Origin: Thiomicrorhabdus cannonii | Lineage (GTDB): Bacteria; Pseudomonadota; Gammaproteobacteria; Thiomicrospirales; Thiomicrospiraceae | Length of the DNA stretch: 64,000 nt | Direction: 5' to 3' | Assembly (NCBI RefSeq): GCF_013391695.1 | Contig: NZ_JACBGH010000001.1 | Location: 372,001 to 436,000 of the forward strand | In this document: one piece after another, positions 1 to 10,729 of the stretch | Layout: each line of letters opens with the position of its first letter | Position numbering within the stretch: position 1 is the stretch's first letter | The notes under the pieces: model-generated | The model's input: only the letters and a program-made list of their open reading frames with translations | What the model was told of the DNA's origin: nothing | Databases searched by the model: none | Program-made: the position numbers and the translations under genes

Positions 1-466
1 TCGTGTCCGAACCACCACGCCCTAACGTCGTAATATCCCCTTCCGGCGTCACGCCCTGGAAACCGGCAACCACTACCACTTTACCGGCATTCAGCTGATC
101 GAAAATCTTCTGCGAATCAATCGCTTCGATACGCGCTTTGGTATGTGCCTCATCGGTTTTGATCGGCACCTGCCAACCGGTATAAGAAACGGCCGGATAA
201 CCTTTCTCCTGCAACGCCATGCTCAGAAGGGCGATCGTGACCTGCTCACCCGTCGTCAACAGCACATCCATTTCACGTTTTGAAGGGCGCTTTTGCACCT
301 CATTCGCTAAAGCAACCAAACGGTTGGTTTCACCGCTCATTGCTGAAACAGCGACCACCACCTGGTGTCCTTCATCGACAAATTTGGCGACTTTATTCGC
401 CACATTTTGGATACGCTCAATATTGCCTACCGAGGTACCGCCGTATTTTTGAACAATCAATGCCAT
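1..466 (-). CDS. lysC: Aspartate kinase, N-terminal part (cut by window edge)
   Basis: Aspartate kinase phosphorylates L-aspartate in the first step of lysine, threonine and methionine synthesis. The reverse-strand translation starts MALIVQKYGGTSVGN, with the family's KYGGTS nucleotide-binding motif at residues 7-12, followed by VAVSAMSGET and TTGEQVTIALLSMAL blocks typical of the kinase domain. About 155 codons are visible; the rest of the kinase domain and the regulatory ACT domains lie beyond position 1. It starts 36 nt after the alaS stop on the same strand, and alaS-lysC is a common gammaproteobacterial order, so co-transcription is likely. The ATG at 466 was chosen because KYGGTS lies just after it; the ribosome site is weak. 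Confidence 0.93.
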   Translation of the reverse strand, partial: MALIVQKYGGTSVGNIERIQNVANKVAKFVDEGHQVVVAVSAMSGETNRLVALANEVQKRPSKREMDVLLTTGEQVTIALLSMALQEKGYPAVSYTGWQVPIKTDEAHTKARIEAIDSQKIFDQLNAGKVVVVAGFQGVTPEGDITTLGRGGSDT

Positions 467-502
467 GATTTTTTTATGTCTTCTTCGTTATCGCTATACA
501 AC

Positions 503-3094
503 TTACTTGGATGAAACCCAAGCTTCCACCGAAGCCAACGCCTCATCCAGTTTACTTGGATCTTTACCGCCGGCCATCGCCATATCCGGACGCCCGCCGC
601 CTTTACCGCCAACCTGCAGGGCAACATGATTGACCAGCTCGCCGGCTTTGAAACGATCGGTCACCGACTTGCTGACGCCGGCCGCCAAACTGACCTTATC
701 GCCTTCTACCGCCGCCAGAATAATGACGGCTGGTTCCAACTTGTCTTTCAGCTTGTCCAGCGTTTCGCGCAGGGTATTGCTATCCGCGCCTTCCATCTTC
801 GCCGCCAGCATCTTCACGCCGTTCACTTCCTTGGCACTGCCGGCCAAATCCGCGCCTTGCGATGCCGCCATCTTGGCTTGCAACTGTTTCAGCTCTTTTT
901 CCAGCGTGCGGTAATCGGCCATGACCTGATTCACTTTGTCGGCGACCAGGTTTTTATCGGATTTAACGGTTTGCGCGATCTGCTCCAGACGCGCTTCGTC
1001 TTCGTAGATCATCGCCCAGGCTTTTTCGCCGGTGGCCGCTTCGATACGACGCACCCCGGACGCGATACCGCTTTCCGAAACAATACGGAAAGGCCCGATT
1101 TCGCCGACCGATTTAACGTGCGTTCCGCCGCACAGCTCGACCGAGAAATCCCCCATATCGACCACGCGGACGATATCGCCGTACTTCTCACCGAACAACG
1201 CCATCGCACCCATCGCCTTAGCCGATTCGATATCCATCTCGTTAGTGCCAACCGGATTGTTCAGCATGATGTTTTCATTGACCATCTGCTCGATCTTGCG
1301 CAAATCCGCCGCACTGATCGGCTCAAAATGCGAGAAGTCGAAACGCAGGCGATCCGGACTTACCAAAGAACCTTTCTGCTGCACGTGCGTGCCTAAGACA
1401 TTACGCAGTGCGGCGTGCAACAAGTGTGTGGCCGAGTGGTTCTTCTCGCTGGCGCGGCGATCCTGGATATTAATCTTGGCGTGAATGGTTTGACCCACGA
1501 CAATCGTGCCCGTCGTGGCTTTGCCGTGATGCAGGAAAAGCTTGCCTTGCTTATGCACATCATCCACATGGAAACTGTGCATGCCTTCGGTCAAACTGCC
1601 GCTGTCGCCGACCTGACCGCCCGACTCCGCATAGAACGGCGTCTGATCGAGAATGATGATGGCCGCTTCACCCTCAGTGATGCTCTGCACCGATTGCCCG
1701 TCCACAAAGATAGCCAAAATCTTCGCATCCGCCTCGTCGTTCATATAACCGATAAACTGGGTTTCACCTTCAAAATCCACACGGCTTTGCGCAGTACCGG
1801 CAAAGCTGCTGGCCGAACGCGCACGCTCACGCTGCGCTTCCATCGCTTTTTCAAAACCGGCTTCATCCACGCTCAACCCGCGTTCACGGGCCACATCGGC
1901 CGTCAAATCCACCGGGAAACCGTAGGTATCATACAATTTGAACGCCATCTCGCCTTCAATGACCGTTCCCGTCATCCCGGCAATGTACTCTTCCAACAGC
2001 TTCATGCCGTTTTCCAGGGTTTCGGCAAAACGTTCTTCTTCCAGCTTCAATACACGCTCTACGTTAGCCTGTTCCGCTTTCAATTCCGGATAGGCCGCCC
2101 CCATCTGCTCGACCAGTGTGCCCACCAGTTGATGGAAGAACGGCTGGCTTTGGCCCAATTTGTAGCCGTGGCGAATCGCACGGCGGATAATGCGGCGCAA
2201 TACATAACCGCGCCCTTCGTTGGACGGCATCACACCGTCGGCGATAATGAACGAACAGGAACGGATATGATCGGAAATCACGCGCAACGAGCTGTTGGTC
2301 AGGTCTTTTTCACCGGTCAGTTCGGAGGCTTTTTTCACCAACGCCTGGAACAGATCGATGTCATAGTTGTTATGCACACCCTGCATGACCGCCGCCAGAC
2401 GCTCCAAGCCCATTCCGGTATCCACCGAAGGTTTTGGCAGCGGCGTCAAAGTGCCGTCGGCCGAACGGTCGAATTGCATGAACACCAGGTTCCAGATTTC
2501 GATATAGCGGTCGCCGTCTTCGTCAGGTGACCCTGGAGGCCCGCCGGCGACATCCGCACCGTGGTCATAGAAAATTTCGGTACAAGGACCGCAAGGACCG
2601 GTATCCCCCATTGACCAGAAGTTGTCTTTGGCGCCGCAACGCGAGAAACGTTCGGCCGACACACCCACGTCTTTCAACCAGATGTCTTCGGCTTCCTTGT
2701 CCTCTTCAAAGACCGTGACCCACAACTTCTCTTCTGGCAGCTTCAGCTCTTTGGTCAGGAATTCCCACGCGAAGGCGATCGCCTCATGCTTGAAATAATC
2801 GCCGAAGCTGAAGTTACCCAACATTTCAAAGAACGTATGGTGACGCGCCGTGTAACCGACGTTTTCCAAGTCGTTGTGCTTGCCGCCGGCACGAATACAA
2901 CGCTGCACGGTGGTCGCACGATTGTAGTCGCGCTTTTCCAATCCCAGGAAGGTATCCTTGAACTGCACCATCCCGGCATTGGTAAACAACAGCGTCGGGT
3001 CATTGGCTGGCACTACCGGGCTCGAATGAATCGCGGTATGCTGCTTCTTCACAAAAAAGTCTATAAACGCTTTTCTGATTTCTGCACTGGTCAT
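503..3094 (-). CDS. alaS: Alanine--tRNA ligase
   Basis: Charges tRNA-Ala in the cytoplasm and edits mischarged Ser/Gly. At 863 residues it is close to the usual ~875. The N-terminal class II catalytic domain begins [14 protein letters not shown] and carries the [13 protein letters not shown] block. The editing domain has the zinc-type HSATHLLH motif near residue 553 and CGGTH near residue 655. The C-terminal C-Ala region ends with the Gly-rich [16 protein letters not shown] segment. The gene lies 69 nt downstream of recX and 36 nt upstream of lysC, all leftward, so it probably belongs to a recA-recX-alaS-lysC transcription run. No truncation or missing motif was seen. Confidence 0.98.
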   Translation of the reverse strand: MTSAEIRKAFIDFFVKKQHTAIHSSPVVPANDPTLLFTNAGMVQFKDTFLGLEKRDYNRATTVQRCIRAGGKHNDLENVGYTARHHTFFEMLGNFSFGDYFKHEAIAFAWEFLTKELKLPEEKLWVTVFEEDKEAEDIWLKDVGVSAERFSRCGAKDNFWSMGDTGPCGPCTEIFYDHGADVAGGPPGSPDEDGDRYIEIWNLVFMQFDRSADGTLTPLPKPSVDTGMGLERLAAVMQGVHNNYDIDLFQALVKKASELTGEKDLTNSSLRVISDHIRSCSFIIADGVMPSNEGRGYVLRRIIRRAIRHGYKLGQSQPFFHQLVGTLVEQMGAAYPELKAEQANVERVLKLEEERFAETLENGMKLLEEYIAGMTGTVIEGEMAFKLYDTYGFPVDLTADVARERGLSVDEAGFEKAMEAQRERARSASSFAGTAQSRVDFEGETQFIGYMNDEADAKILAIFVDGQSVQSITEGEAAIIILDQTPFYAESGGQVGDSGSLTEGMHSFHVDDVHKQGKLFLHHGKATTGTIVVGQTIHAKINIQDRRASEKNHSATHLLHAALRNVLGTHVQQKGSLVSPDRLRFDFSHFEPISAADLRKIEQMVNENIMLNNPVGTNEMDIESAKAMGAMALFGEKYGDIVRVVDMGDFSVELCGGTHVKSVGEIGPFRIVSESGIASGVRRIEAATGEKAWAMIYEDEARLEQIAQTVKSDKNLVADKVNQVMADYRTLEKELKQLQAKMAASQGADLAGSAKEVNGVKMLAAKMEGADSNTLRETLDKLKDKLEPAVIILAAVEGDKVSLAAGVSKSVTDRFKAGELVNHVALQVGGKGGGRPDMAMAGGKDPSKLDEALASVEAWVSSK

Positions 3095-3163
3095 AGGGTT
3101 AAAACCTTAAAAATGTATAAATCAATTCTGAACAATTCTGTTGTCAGCCCGCCCAACGGCAAA

Positions 3164-3799
3164 CTAACGGAACACTTTCCAAATCCACTCGGCCGGAAAA
3201 CCGCGGCTTTGCAAAAAACGCATACGCTTGGCCTGCTCATTGCGATTGGCGGGCTTATGCACATCGCCGTATTTTTTGATGAGCGCCTCGCGCATCACCT
3301 CCAGCCAATCGGCCTGGCCGATATCCAGCCCGGCCTCAATCGCACCGCTATCGCTGCAAGCCTGCTGCAGTTTCTGACCGATTTTCAAAGGCCCCTGGCC
3401 TTTGTCCATCATCGATGCCACCGCCTGCTCGATATAACGCTCGTCACTCTGCCAGTTCTGCTCTTTGCAGTACGCCAGCACCTCGTCAACCAGTTCGGCG
3501 ACCCGGCCTGTTGAGTTTTTTTCGGCGTTTTTTTCAAGTTCGGCAACATCGGCATTCTGTCCAAACCGCACAAACTTCTGCAGCAGTTTTTGCCGCAGTT
3601 CCTTGGCGCCGTGCTCGCGTATCGCCAGGAGCGCGACCGCTTTGGCTTCAATCTGCTGCCTTAGCGCTCGCTCCAGCGTTGCCGCTTCCTCGCCATCGTC
3701 AAACGGATTGTCGCTAAAATAATCGGTCGCACCTTGCGGTTGCCCGGCATTGTCCGACAGCAAACCACGTTCACGCAGAAAGGCTTCGGCCTCTTTCAC
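3164..3799 (-). CDS. recX: Regulatory protein RecX
   Basis: RecX binds RecA filaments and limits their extension. The 211-residue protein shows the family pattern of three-helix repeats: AIREHGAKELRQKLLQKF, a repeat around SDERYIEQAVASMMDKGQGP, and a C-terminal KRMRFLQSRGFPAEWIWKVFR. Its start is a GTG (3797-3799) with AAGGGA a few bases upstream. The gene lies 23 nt after recA, the usual arrangement. A copy of the dispersed 18-bp word lies inside the coding region (3501-3518) and encodes KNSTGRV between two repeats, which looks like an insertion tolerated in a linker. Confidence 0.9.
   Translation of the reverse strand: MKEAEAFLRERGLLSDNAGQPQGATDYFSDNPFDDGEEAATLERALRQQIEAKAVALLAIREHGAKELRQKLLQKFVRFGQNADVAELEKNAEKNSTGRVAELVDEVLAYCKEQNWQSDERYIEQAVASMMDKGQGPLKIGQKLQQACSDSGAIEAGLDIGQADWLEVMREALIKKYGDVHKPANRNEQAKRMRFLQSRGFPAEWIWKVFR
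3501..3518 (-). repeat. Dispersed 18-bp word, exact copy inside recX
   Basis: Reverse strand reads AAACTCAACAGGCCGGGT, identical to three other copies in the window (16747, 41601, 47541). It lies in frame within recX, so it is under coding constraint yet unchanged. Possible DNA uptake sequence. Confidence 0.8.
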
Positions 3800-3822
3800 T
3801 TATCCCTTCCGTATGGACCGGC

Positions 3823-4878
3823 TTATTCAGCCATGTCCAGGAAATCGCTCTCGGCGTTTTCAACCATTGCACTGGCTTTACCGCCGCGTGCCGGCATCAT
3901 ATTGGTCTTGATCTTCGCCATCAGTTCCTGGGCAACTTCTGGATTGTCGATCAGATATTGACGCGCATTGTCTTTACCTTGACCGATCTTGCTGCCGTTG
4001 TAGCTGTACCAGGAACCTGACTTCTCGATCAGTTTCTCCTGCACACCCAAATCAATGATTTCGCCTTCGCGGGAAATACCCTGACCGTAGAGGATGTCGA
4101 ACTCCACCTGTTTGAACGGAGGCGCCACCTTGTTCTTGACCACTTTCACGCGGGTTTCGTTACCCAGCACCTCTTCGCCTTTTTTGATCGCACCGATACG
4201 GCGGATGTCCAGACGAACCGATGCATAGAATTTCAACGCGTTACCGCCGGTGGTGGTTTCCGGGCTGCCGAACATCACGCCGATTTTCATACGGATCTGG
4301 TTGATGAAAATCACCAACGTATTGGTGCGTTTGATATTGGCAGTCAACTTACGCAGCGCCTGCGACATCAAACGTGCCTGCAGACCTACGTGGGAATCGC
4401 CCATATCGCCTTCAATTTCCGCTTTAGGCGTCAAGGCTGCGACCGAGTCGACCACCACAATATCCACCGCACCGGAACGCACCAGCGCATCGGTGATTTC
4501 CAGGGCCTGCTCGCCGGTATCCGGCTGCGACACCAACAGGTTGTCGATATCCACGCCCAGTTTTTCGGCATAGATCGGATCCAGCGCATGTTCGGCATCC
4601 ACAAACGCCGCGGTACCGCCGGCTTTCTGCGCTTCGGCAATCGCATGCAACGTCAACGTAGTTTTACCGGAAGATTCCGGACCGTAGATTTCAACGATAC
4701 GGCCGCGCGGCAAACCGCCTATGCCCAACGCCATATCCAAGCCCAAAGAACCGGTTGAAACCGCCTCTATATCACGCGATACGGTGCTGTCGCCCATGCG
4801 CATGATCGAACCTTTACCAAACTGTTTCTCAATTTGGCCCAAAGCGGCGGCCAGTGCTTTTTGCTTATTCTCATCCAT
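3823..4878 (-). CDS. recA: Recombinase RecA
   Basis: ATP-dependent strand-exchange protein for homologous recombination and co-protease for SOS induction. The 351 residues include the Walker A motif GPESSGKT at 66-73, [21 protein letters not shown] with loop L1, the L2-flanking [17 protein letters not shown], and an acidic C-terminus ending [10 protein letters not shown]. The AGGACCGTAGAAAG sequence before the ATG is a plausible ribosome site. No E. coli-type LexA box (CTGT-N8-ACAG) was found in the 327 nt upstream, so SOS control, if present, uses another sequence or promoter. Followed by recX after 23 nt. Confidence 0.98.
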   Translation of the reverse strand: MDENKQKALAAALGQIEKQFGKGSIMRMGDSTVSRDIEAVSTGSLGLDMALGIGGLPRGRIVEIYGPESSGKTTLTLHAIAEAQKAGGTAAFVDAEHALDPIYAEKLGVDIDNLLVSQPDTGEQALEITDALVRSGAVDIVVVDSVAALTPKAEIEGDMGDSHVGLQARLMSQALRKLTANIKRTNTLVIFINQIRMKIGVMFGSPETTTGGNALKFYASVRLDIRRIGAIKKGEEVLGNETRVKVVKNKVAPPFKQVEFDILYGQGISREGEIIDLGVQEKLIEKSGSWYSYNGSKIGQGKDNARQYLIDNPEVAQELMAKIKTNMMPARGGKASAMVENAESDFLDMAE

Positions 4879-4932
4879 CTTTCTACGGTCCTTTACCTTG
4901 GCTTTTTTAAATTTTTGCCCATTCTTCAGGCT

Positions 4933-4971
4933 AAAAAAGCGCGGCTTTGACGTCTTTAGCCGCGCTTTTTT
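4933..4971 (-). terminator. Rho-independent terminator-like hairpin upstream of recA
   Basis: AAAGCGCGGCT pairs with AGCCGCGCTTT around a GACGTC-containing loop, with T runs on both sides. It lies between pncC and recA on the leftward strand; bidirectional by sequence. Confidence 0.65.
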
Positions 4972-4989
4972 ATGATTCCGTCAGCAAAT

Positions 4990-5015
4990 AAAAAACCTGA
5001 CATTTATCAGGTTTT
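4990..5015 (-). terminator. Terminator downstream of pncC
   Basis: AAAACCTGA and TCAGGTTTT form a 9-bp stem with a 6-nt loop; the leftward transcript runs into a U tract. It is the first of two tandem hairpins between pncC and recA. Confidence 0.65.
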
Positions 5016-5205
5016 AGAAAACTTTCTCAAGTCGATATCAGGTCTATAATTAAGTCGATTTTGCCCTCGCCTTTTGACGAGACTTAAGCGCCTGAATAAC
5101 CGCGGGATTATCCCATAATTCGCATTTAAATCCTAGCAGGGCAATAAACAATTTTCAGCGGCGCATCTGCGTCCAAGGCTGACACCCTGCCTAATAAAAT
5201 GTTTT

Positions 5206-5697
5206 TCACCCCTGCGTATTCAAAAGCTTCATAATCCCCATCAATGCCGCCTCGGTGGTCTGCTCGCGCACCGCTTGGCGGTCGCCGTCAAACAGAAACG
5301 TCTGGCTCTCCACCTTGTCGTGCCCCTGCATCGCCCAGGCGATCCACACCGTGCCCACCGGCTTATCCGGCGATCCGCCGCCCGGCCCGGCAATACCGCT
5401 GCACGCCACACTCACCTTGGCGTGCGACTGCTGCAACGCGCCCAGCGCCATCTCCTCCACGCACTCACGGCTCACCGCGCCCTTTTTCTGAATCGTCGCT
5501 TCCTTGACGCCCAGCATCTCTTTTTTGGACTCATAACTATAGGTGATGTAAGCGCGATCAAACCAGGCGGTACTGCCGCCGATCGACGTCAACGCCTCGG
5601 CGATCATGCCACCGGTGCAGGATTCCGCCGTCACCACCATCGTGCCATGGTCCACCAATGCCTGACCTACTTCTTTCACCAAGGTTTCAAATCCCAT
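5206..5697 (-). CDS. pncC: Nicotinamide-nucleotide amidohydrolase (CinA C-terminal domain)
   Basis: Hydrolyses nicotinamide mononucleotide to nicotinate mononucleotide in NAD salvage. The stand-alone CinA-C domain shows TAESCTGGMIAEALTSIGGSTAWFDRAYITYS and GIAGPGGGSPDKPVGTVWIAW, both family signatures. I chose the ATG at 5697 (163 residues, close to the ~165 of E. coli PncC) because GGAG lies 9 nt upstream; the two ATGs at 5712 and 5715 have no ribosome site. In many gammaproteobacteria this gene is next to recA and divergent from mutS; here an AT-rich block separates it from mutS. Confidence 0.93.
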   Translation of the reverse strand: MGFETLVKEVGQALVDHGTMVVTAESCTGGMIAEALTSIGGSTAWFDRAYITYSYESKKEMLGVKEATIQKKGAVSRECVEEMALGALQQSHAKVSVACSGIAGPGGGSPDKPVGTVWIAWAMQGHDKVESQTFLFDGDRQAVREQTTEAALMGIMKLLNTQG

Positions 5698-5810
5698 CTT
5701 TAACGACTCCATCATTGCTATCGACGATAATATGCCCTAGCATACCCGTTTTTAGGGTTTATTCAACCTTATCCAACTTTATCCTTTTGAGTGACCGTTT
5801 CCGGAATAAC

Positions 5811-5855
5811 ATGAGCAAAACCCCGTCAGCAAACGCCGCCCCAAATATCAAATGA
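5811..5855 (+). other. Short reading frame, possibly a displaced gene 5' end
   Basis: ATG with a GGA 8 nt upstream opens a frame encoding MSKTPSANAAPNIK before a TGA that falls where the sequence turns AT-rich. It is rightward and sits where the start of mutS would be expected beside pncC. It could be the relic of an original mutS start left behind by insertion of the kinase block, or a chance frame. No product is claimed. Confidence 0.2.
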
Positions 5856-5923
5856 TCTGATACAAATGCCCTATTAAAAAGGGAAAAAGTGATTAAAATA
5901 AAATTCTGTTATTCGAAAAGAAA

Positions 5924-5971
5924 CGTCTATTTAGAATCTATTATTAAACTCACATTGATTCCGAATAGACG
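5924..5971. repeat. Imperfect inverted repeat
   Basis: Arms CGTCTATTTAGAATC and GATTCCGAATAGACG (13 of 15 pairing) enclose 18 nt. There is no U run, so it is not a typical terminator. It lies about 200 nt past the stop of the HD-GYP gene; function unknown. Confidence 0.4.
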
Positions 5972-6175
5972 AAGAAGCAAAATGTGAAAATGCTCAATGG
6001 CAAGAATATTGCAACCAGGTTCAGGCACATGATTCACTGAATATTTTACCGAGATAGTCTTTACTGATGAGATGCTTGGTTTCAGTAGAAGGGCTAATGC
6101 CACACAATAAAATCAGAATAAGTCCTGTGAATTAGACGTGGTACAAACACCCAATTTTAATCAAACGGTAACCAC

Positions 6176-7219
6176 TCAATCAAAGCAAGCCGTTTCTTCA
6201 AATTTGCTCTTAATATCAACGATTCTTGGTAATGAACGAACAAAATGAGGCACCAATTCTGGGTCAAAGTGAGAACCTGCATTTTGCTGAATGTAATCTG
6301 TAGCCGCTTCAACACTCCACGCTGTTTTATATGGACGCTCGGTCGTCAACGCATCAAATACATCTGCAATCGCAACAACTCTTGCAGAAAGAGGTATTTC
6401 TTCACCTTTAATTCCATCTGGATAGCCCTGCCCATCCCAGCGCTCATGATGAGCTAACGCCACCTCATAAGCCATCGCTAACAGCCCGGATTCGTGTTTT
6501 CCAATAATCTCGGCACCAAACCTGGGATGTTGCCTCATTAATGCCCACTCATCCTCATCCAGCTTTCCTTTTTTAAGAAGAATCTTGTCTGGAATCCCAA
6601 TCTTACCAATGTCATGCATTGGCGCTGCTTGGAAAAGCAACTCTGGCCATCCGGACTGTTCATCATCGATAAAAGACTCTGCAATAAACCTTGAATAATA
6701 TGACATCCTGATGACATGAAGCCCCGTTTCATTGTCTTTAAACTCGGCTGCCCTACCTAGTCGCTGAATAATTTCCAGGCGAGTATCGTGTAATTCTTTG
6801 GTACGCAATGCGACCTTTTTTTCTAACTCCCGACTCTGATGAGCCAAGGCCAGATGCGTCTTTACCCTAGCTTTGGCAATGGAAGGTTTTACCGGCTTGG
6901 TAATGTAATCCACAGCCCCTAGCGCAAGTCCCTTCTCCTCATGCACTTCCTCAACCATAGCCGTTACAAAAACAACAGGAATGGACCGCGTTGCAGGATT
7001 GCTCTTCAAGCGTTCACAAACTTCATAACCGTCCATTTCCGGCATCATGATGTCTAAAAGAATTAAATCTGGTCGTGGAACTTTGTTGGCAATCGCGAGG
7101 GCTCTTTCACCATTCAAAGCCACTTTGATCTTATAATCCTGCCCCAGGACTGAAGATAAAATATCAATATTTTCAGGCGTATCATCCACAATTAACAGGG
7201 TACTTTTGGTTTTATCCAT
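6176..7219 (-). CDS. Response regulator with HD-GYP domain (c-di-GMP phosphodiesterase)
   Basis: Two-domain cytoplasmic protein of 347 residues. The receiver domain (about 6-125) has the acidic pair VDD, phospho-acceptor D56 in LILLDIMMPEMDG, and K108 in TKPV. A short helix leads to an HD-GYP domain (about 150-340) with HD at 202-203 in MHDIGKIGIPDKILLK, HHERWDGQGYPDG with the GYP triplet at 265-267, and ARVVAIADVFDALTTERPYK. Intact metal ligands suggest an active cyclic-di-GMP phosphodiesterase of the RpfG type. It lies 90 nt downstream of a hybrid kinase on the same strand, the expected partner. GGAAGA precedes the ATG. Composition is AT-richer than the flanking housekeeping genes. Confidence 0.9.
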   Translation of the reverse strand: MDKTKSTLLIVDDTPENIDILSSVLGQDYKIKVALNGERALAIANKVPRPDLILLDIMMPEMDGYEVCERLKSNPATRSIPVVFVTAMVEEVHEEKGLALGAVDYITKPVKPSIAKARVKTHLALAHQSRELEKKVALRTKELHDTRLEIIQRLGRAAEFKDNETGLHVIRMSYYSRFIAESFIDDEQSGWPELLFQAAPMHDIGKIGIPDKILLKKGKLDEDEWALMRQHPRFGAEIIGKHESGLLAMAYEVALAHHERWDGQGYPDGIKGEEIPLSARVVAIADVFDALTTERPYKTAWSVEAATDYIQQNAGSHFDPELVPHFVRSLPRIVDIKSKFEETACFD

Positions 7220-7309
7220 TACATTCTTCCATTCTGCCCGCAGGACTCGCTAAGACTATAACCGTTTGTTATTACTAATTTTAAATCCATATAAATAGCT
7301 GAACGCTTT

Positions 7310-10300
7310 TTAAGATAACAGCCTACTTTCTATTTTTTCAGCCCAAATCAACGCCTCATCAAACTTATAACTTTTCACTTTGTTATTCAGAGCTTGAAAA
7401 TCCCCAGCAATTTTTTTTGGCATGGATTTTTTGTTTATTTCGTCCATAAAAGACACCGCATCAAAATCATCCTCTTTCAACAACGCTTTCAATAAAACCA
7501 ACTGCTCTAAAAAGCTATCCTTATCAAAAGGGGCTGTTGCTTCTATTTGAGATTCAGGTGTCACATCATTCATCAATACTTTTGACAAACCGTTCAACAC
7601 AACTAACAACGCTTTATTAACATGTTCAAGTTGGGTAACCACCTTTTCTAATTCTCTATTTTCCCCGTCACACATCTTTTCCAGCTGCTTGGCAGCTTCA
7701 TATATCTTTGACGCGCCAATATTTCCAGAAAGCCCCTTTAAAGTATGGGCTAACAACTGCGCCTGATTCCAATCCCCAACCTTAATGGCTTGCATAAATT
7801 CATGTTTAAAACTCTTTTGCGAATCCGCAAATTTTTTTAGCAACTTCAAATAAAGCTGATTATTGTAATTTGTGGTTTCCATCCCCTTTTGAATGTCTAT
7901 ACCCTCGATTTCTTGAGGAAGCTCGACCTTCTCATCTGATGCTTGGGACTGTGAAGTACGGAAAACATTATTTCGATTGCTTGGCGATATCCACTTAGCC
8001 ATTATTGAAAACAATTCCTCTGGTCTAATCGGCTTAGTGACTAAATCATTCATTCCAGATTCCAACGCTTTTTCTCTATCCTCTTCCAACGCATTGGCTG
8101 TAACAGCGATAATTGGCAGACTTGCATACTGCGGCATTGCACGAATTCTACGCGTTGCTTCAAAACCATCCATAACCGGCATCTGGCAATCCATTAAAAC
8201 GCCATCAAATTCATTTGCCTTTAACAGCTCCAAGGCTTCGACCCCATGATTTGCAATGCTAGCGGAGATATTTTGAGCGTTCATCAACTCAACAATTAAC
8301 TCTTGGTTGATATTGTTATCTTCAACCAATAACAAATGCGCCCCATGTAGCTGTTTGGCAACATTCTCAATAGATTCATGGTGTAGTTTAAGCTTGTCAA
8401 ACACCCCTTTGCCATTTTTACCGCCAATCACATCCACAATGGCATCATAAACACTCGAGTATGTTATGGGTTTGCTAATAAAGTGATGGATTTTTATATC
8501 ATCCGTCACTTCAGCCAATTTCTCGACGCCATGAGCGGTAACCATAATAATCTTGAGTAAATATTCAGCAAAATTATCCTGAATGTATTTGATAGTTTCT
8601 ATACCATCCATGCCTTGCATGAACCAATCGATCATAATGATATCGAAAGAAATGGCGTCTTCTGAGTCATGAAGAAGCTTTATAGCCTCCTCTCCACTTT
8701 CTACCATAGTGACCCTGAATCCAAAGTTCTCCAACATTTTGGTGAGAATGATGCGAGAGGTCACATTGTCTTCAACAACCAGAATATTTAACTCACCCAA
8801 GATGGACGACAGTTTTTCTGATTCTTGGTTTTCCATATCCTGTTCAAGCAGTTCTATCGTAAACGTGAACTCACTGCCTTTTCCAACTTCACTGGTTACA
8901 GAGATGCTTCCCCCCATCATCTCAACCAATTTATGCGTGATGACTAAACCTAACCCTGTGCCGCCAAACTTTCTAGTGGTTGATGAATCAGCTTGTGAGA
9001 AAGGTTGGAAGATTTTCGATAAAACCTCTTCAGACATTCCAATACCCGTATCCTTAACAGAGCCTTTTAGGACACATTTTTTCTGTTTAGTTTTTTTATC
9101 GTACTCCTCGTCCTGCAAACTGATCGAGATGACGACCTCTCCATTCGGCTCTGTAAACTTGATGGCATTGCTAGTCAAATTAAGAAGGATCTGGCCGATT
9201 CGAAGCGGATCACCTATAAACTCTGTCGGCATCTTAGGGTCCATCGAGTAAATCAACTCGATGTCCTTATTAAGTGCACTCATGCTTACAATATCCACCA
9301 AATCTTCCAAAACATCCCACATGGAAAATGAAGTTTGCTCAATGTGCAATTTGGCAGCCTCAATTTTAGAAAAATCGAGAATATCGTTAATAATCCTTAG
9401 CAACATTTCAGCTGAGTGGTTGGCCTTATAGATATAACTTTTGGTTTTGTCGGATAACTTATCGTCCATCAAAGCTAAATAAAGCATTCCTAGAATTGCA
9501 TTCATAGGGGTGCGAATTTCATGACTCATATTGGCCAGAAAATCCGACTTTACACGCGCCATACTTTCGGCGTTTTGTTTAGCGTCTAATAAGGATTGTT
9601 CATAGGCTTTATTCGCACTGATGTCCGAGATGATTGCCGTGAAGACACGCTTGTCGTCAAACACAATTTCTCCGACTTTAAGTGAAACTGGTACGGCAAC
9701 ACCATCTTTTCTAATCAGTTCATTCTCGACTAGCTTACCAATCACATTTTTCTGCCCTGTCCGCAAATAATTGCCGATCACTTGTTCATGCCTAATATTG
9801 AGTTCCTTGGGCACAAAGATATCGGGTAGTTTCCCTATGACTTCATCTCTTGAATATCCGGTCAAGGTCTCGGCGGCTTTATTGAACGATTTAATTCTGC
9901 CTTGCTCATTCACTGTAATGATAGCGTCGACGGTGCTATCGACGATGTTGGCATGAAAAAGTTCTGAATTCTGAACCTCTCTGTAAGACCTTAAAACTTG
10001 CCGATAAAGGTAATTAAATGCGATCAGATTGATTAAAATAAACGCGAAAACACTTAGTAACAGATAAGTTGAATTTAACTTTAATTCGTTTTCGACTCTC
10101 GTTTCTTCTAGCCTTAATCGATTATGCAGCGAAAAATAGAAATCATCGATTGGCGCAATGACAGCGTGCTTCGCCTCCAAATACTCCCCAGCGTAGAGCA
10201 ATTCCAAAGCTTGTCGCTGACTAAACTTGGTGTCATGCTGACTTCGCTCAAAAATTTCAAATGCTTTATTTTCAAACTGTGCTAACGCATCAGAATTTTT

Positions 10301-10729
10301 GTGTGCTAATTGCAACTTTGATTTTTCATAATCGGTAGCAGAAGACTCCATTAACCTTCTTTCAAAGGATCTTTCTAAGCCAGGGGGATGCTTTTCGGTT
10401 CTTACCGATTCAGGCAAATTCCAATAGGTGGGTGTCGAGTTTTGCGGGAGAGGCTCTTCTCCGTTTCGCATCCTAACAATATGCGTGAAGTTTTCTCGAT
10501 ATTTCAAATCGCCGGTAAAGACATAAGTTCTGGCAAATCGTGTCAGGTCATCTGATGACTGTCTAAGATAATCCGCTAAATGGTGCAGTTCATCAAACTC
10601 TTTATAAAACAGGACAAAGTCAGCTGTAATCTGCTCGTTCCTTTGCTGAACCCATAGCACTAATGCCAAAAGAAAGACCTCAATCAACAGGATAAGCGCA
10701 ATAACTTTTTTTAGACTAAGCTTTTTCAT
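7310..10729 (-). CDS. Hybrid sensor histidine kinase with two receivers and Hpt
   Basis: A 1139-residue membrane kinase carrying a whole phosphorelay. Membrane segments lie at about 8-26 and 221-243, enclosing a ~195-residue periplasmic sensor. A PAS domain follows (about 256-372), then HisKA with H403 in [14 protein letters not shown], an ATPase domain with N521 and the DTGIGM and GGTGLGL boxes (about 500-628), receiver 1 with D701 in [12 protein letters not shown], receiver 2 with D847 in [12 protein letters not shown], and an Hpt domain with H995 in [12 protein letters not shown]. The architecture is BarA/RpfC-like. The downstream HD-GYP regulator is the likely output, linking an unknown periplasmic signal to c-di-GMP breakdown. 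AT-rich composition and the position between pncC and mutS suggest acquisition by transfer. Confidence 0.9.
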   Translation of the reverse strand: MKKLSLKKVIALILLIEVFLLALVLWVQQRNEQITADFVLFYKEFDELHHLADYLRQSSDDLTRFARTYVFTGDLKYRENFTHIVRMRNGEEPLPQNSTPTYWNLPESVRTEKHPPGLERSFERRLMESSATDYEKSKLQLAHKNSDALAQFENKAFEIFERSQHDTKFSQRQALELLYAGEYLEAKHAVIAPIDDFYFSLHNRLRLEETRVENELKLNSTYLLLSVFAFILINLIAFNYLYRQVLRSYREVQNSELFHANIVDSTVDAIITVNEQGRIKSFNKAAETLTGYSRDEVIGKLPDIFVPKELNIRHEQVIGNYLRTGQKNVIGKLVENELIRKDGVAVPVSLKVGEIVFDDKRVFTAIISDISANKAYEQSLLDAKQNAESMARVKSDFLANMSHEIRTPMNAILGMLYLALMDDKLSDKTKSYIYKANHSAEMLLRIINDILDFSKIEAAKLHIEQTSFSMWDVLEDLVDIVSMSALNKDIELIYSMDPKMPTEFIGDPLRIGQILLNLTSNAIKFTEPNGEVVISISLQDEEYDKKTKQKKCVLKGSVKDTGIGMSEEVLSKIFQPFSQADSSTTRKFGGTGLGLVITHKLVEMMGGSISVTSEVGKGSEFTFTIELLEQDMENQESEKLSSILGELNILVVEDNVTSRIILTKMLENFGFRVTMVESGEEAIKLLHDSEDAISFDIIMIDWFMQGMDGIETIKYIQDNFAEYLLKIIMVTAHGVEKLAEVTDDIKIHHFISKPITYSSVYDAIVDVIGGKNGKGVFDKLKLHHESIENVAKQLHGAHLLLVEDNNINQELIVELMNAQNISASIANHGVEALELLKANEFDGVLMDCQMPVMDGFEATRRIRAMPQYASLPIIAVTANALEEDREKALESGMNDLVTKPIRPEELFSIMAKWISPSNRNNVFRTSQSQASDEKVELPQEIEGIDIQKGMETTNYNNQLYLKLLKKFADSQKSFKHEFMQAIKVGDWNQAQLLAHTLKGLSGNIGASKIYEAAKQLEKMCDGENRELEKVVTQLEHVNKALLVVLNGLSKVLMNDVTPESQIEATAPFDKDSFLEQLVLLKALLKEDDFDAVSFMDEINKKSMPKKIAGDFQALNNKVKSYKFDEALIWAEKIESRLLS

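Larger units (their letters stand above)
4879..5205. other. Intergenic region between pncC and recA
   Basis: 327 nt without a gene. It holds two hairpins (4933-4971 and 4990-5015), each followed by T runs on the reverse strand, so both can end pncC transcription. The recA promoter must lie here, but no convincing -35/-10 pair was identified. A repeated ATCGACTT occurs in the stretch 5028-5065. Confidence 0.5.
5698..6175. other. Intergenic boundary of the AT-rich block
   Basis: About 480 nt without a substantial gene. The left part matches the base composition of the housekeeping neighbours and contains a 15-codon reading frame (5811-5855). From about 5856 the sequence becomes AT-rich and stays so to about 11.05 kb. 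An imperfect inverted repeat sits at 5924-5971. No transposase, integrase or attachment site was recognised. Confidence 0.5.

Noticed and set aside
1415-2530. 371-codon open frame opposite alaS
   Set aside because: AlaRS motifs on the reverse strand are complete; this frame shows only Arg/His/Gln-rich shadow sequence.
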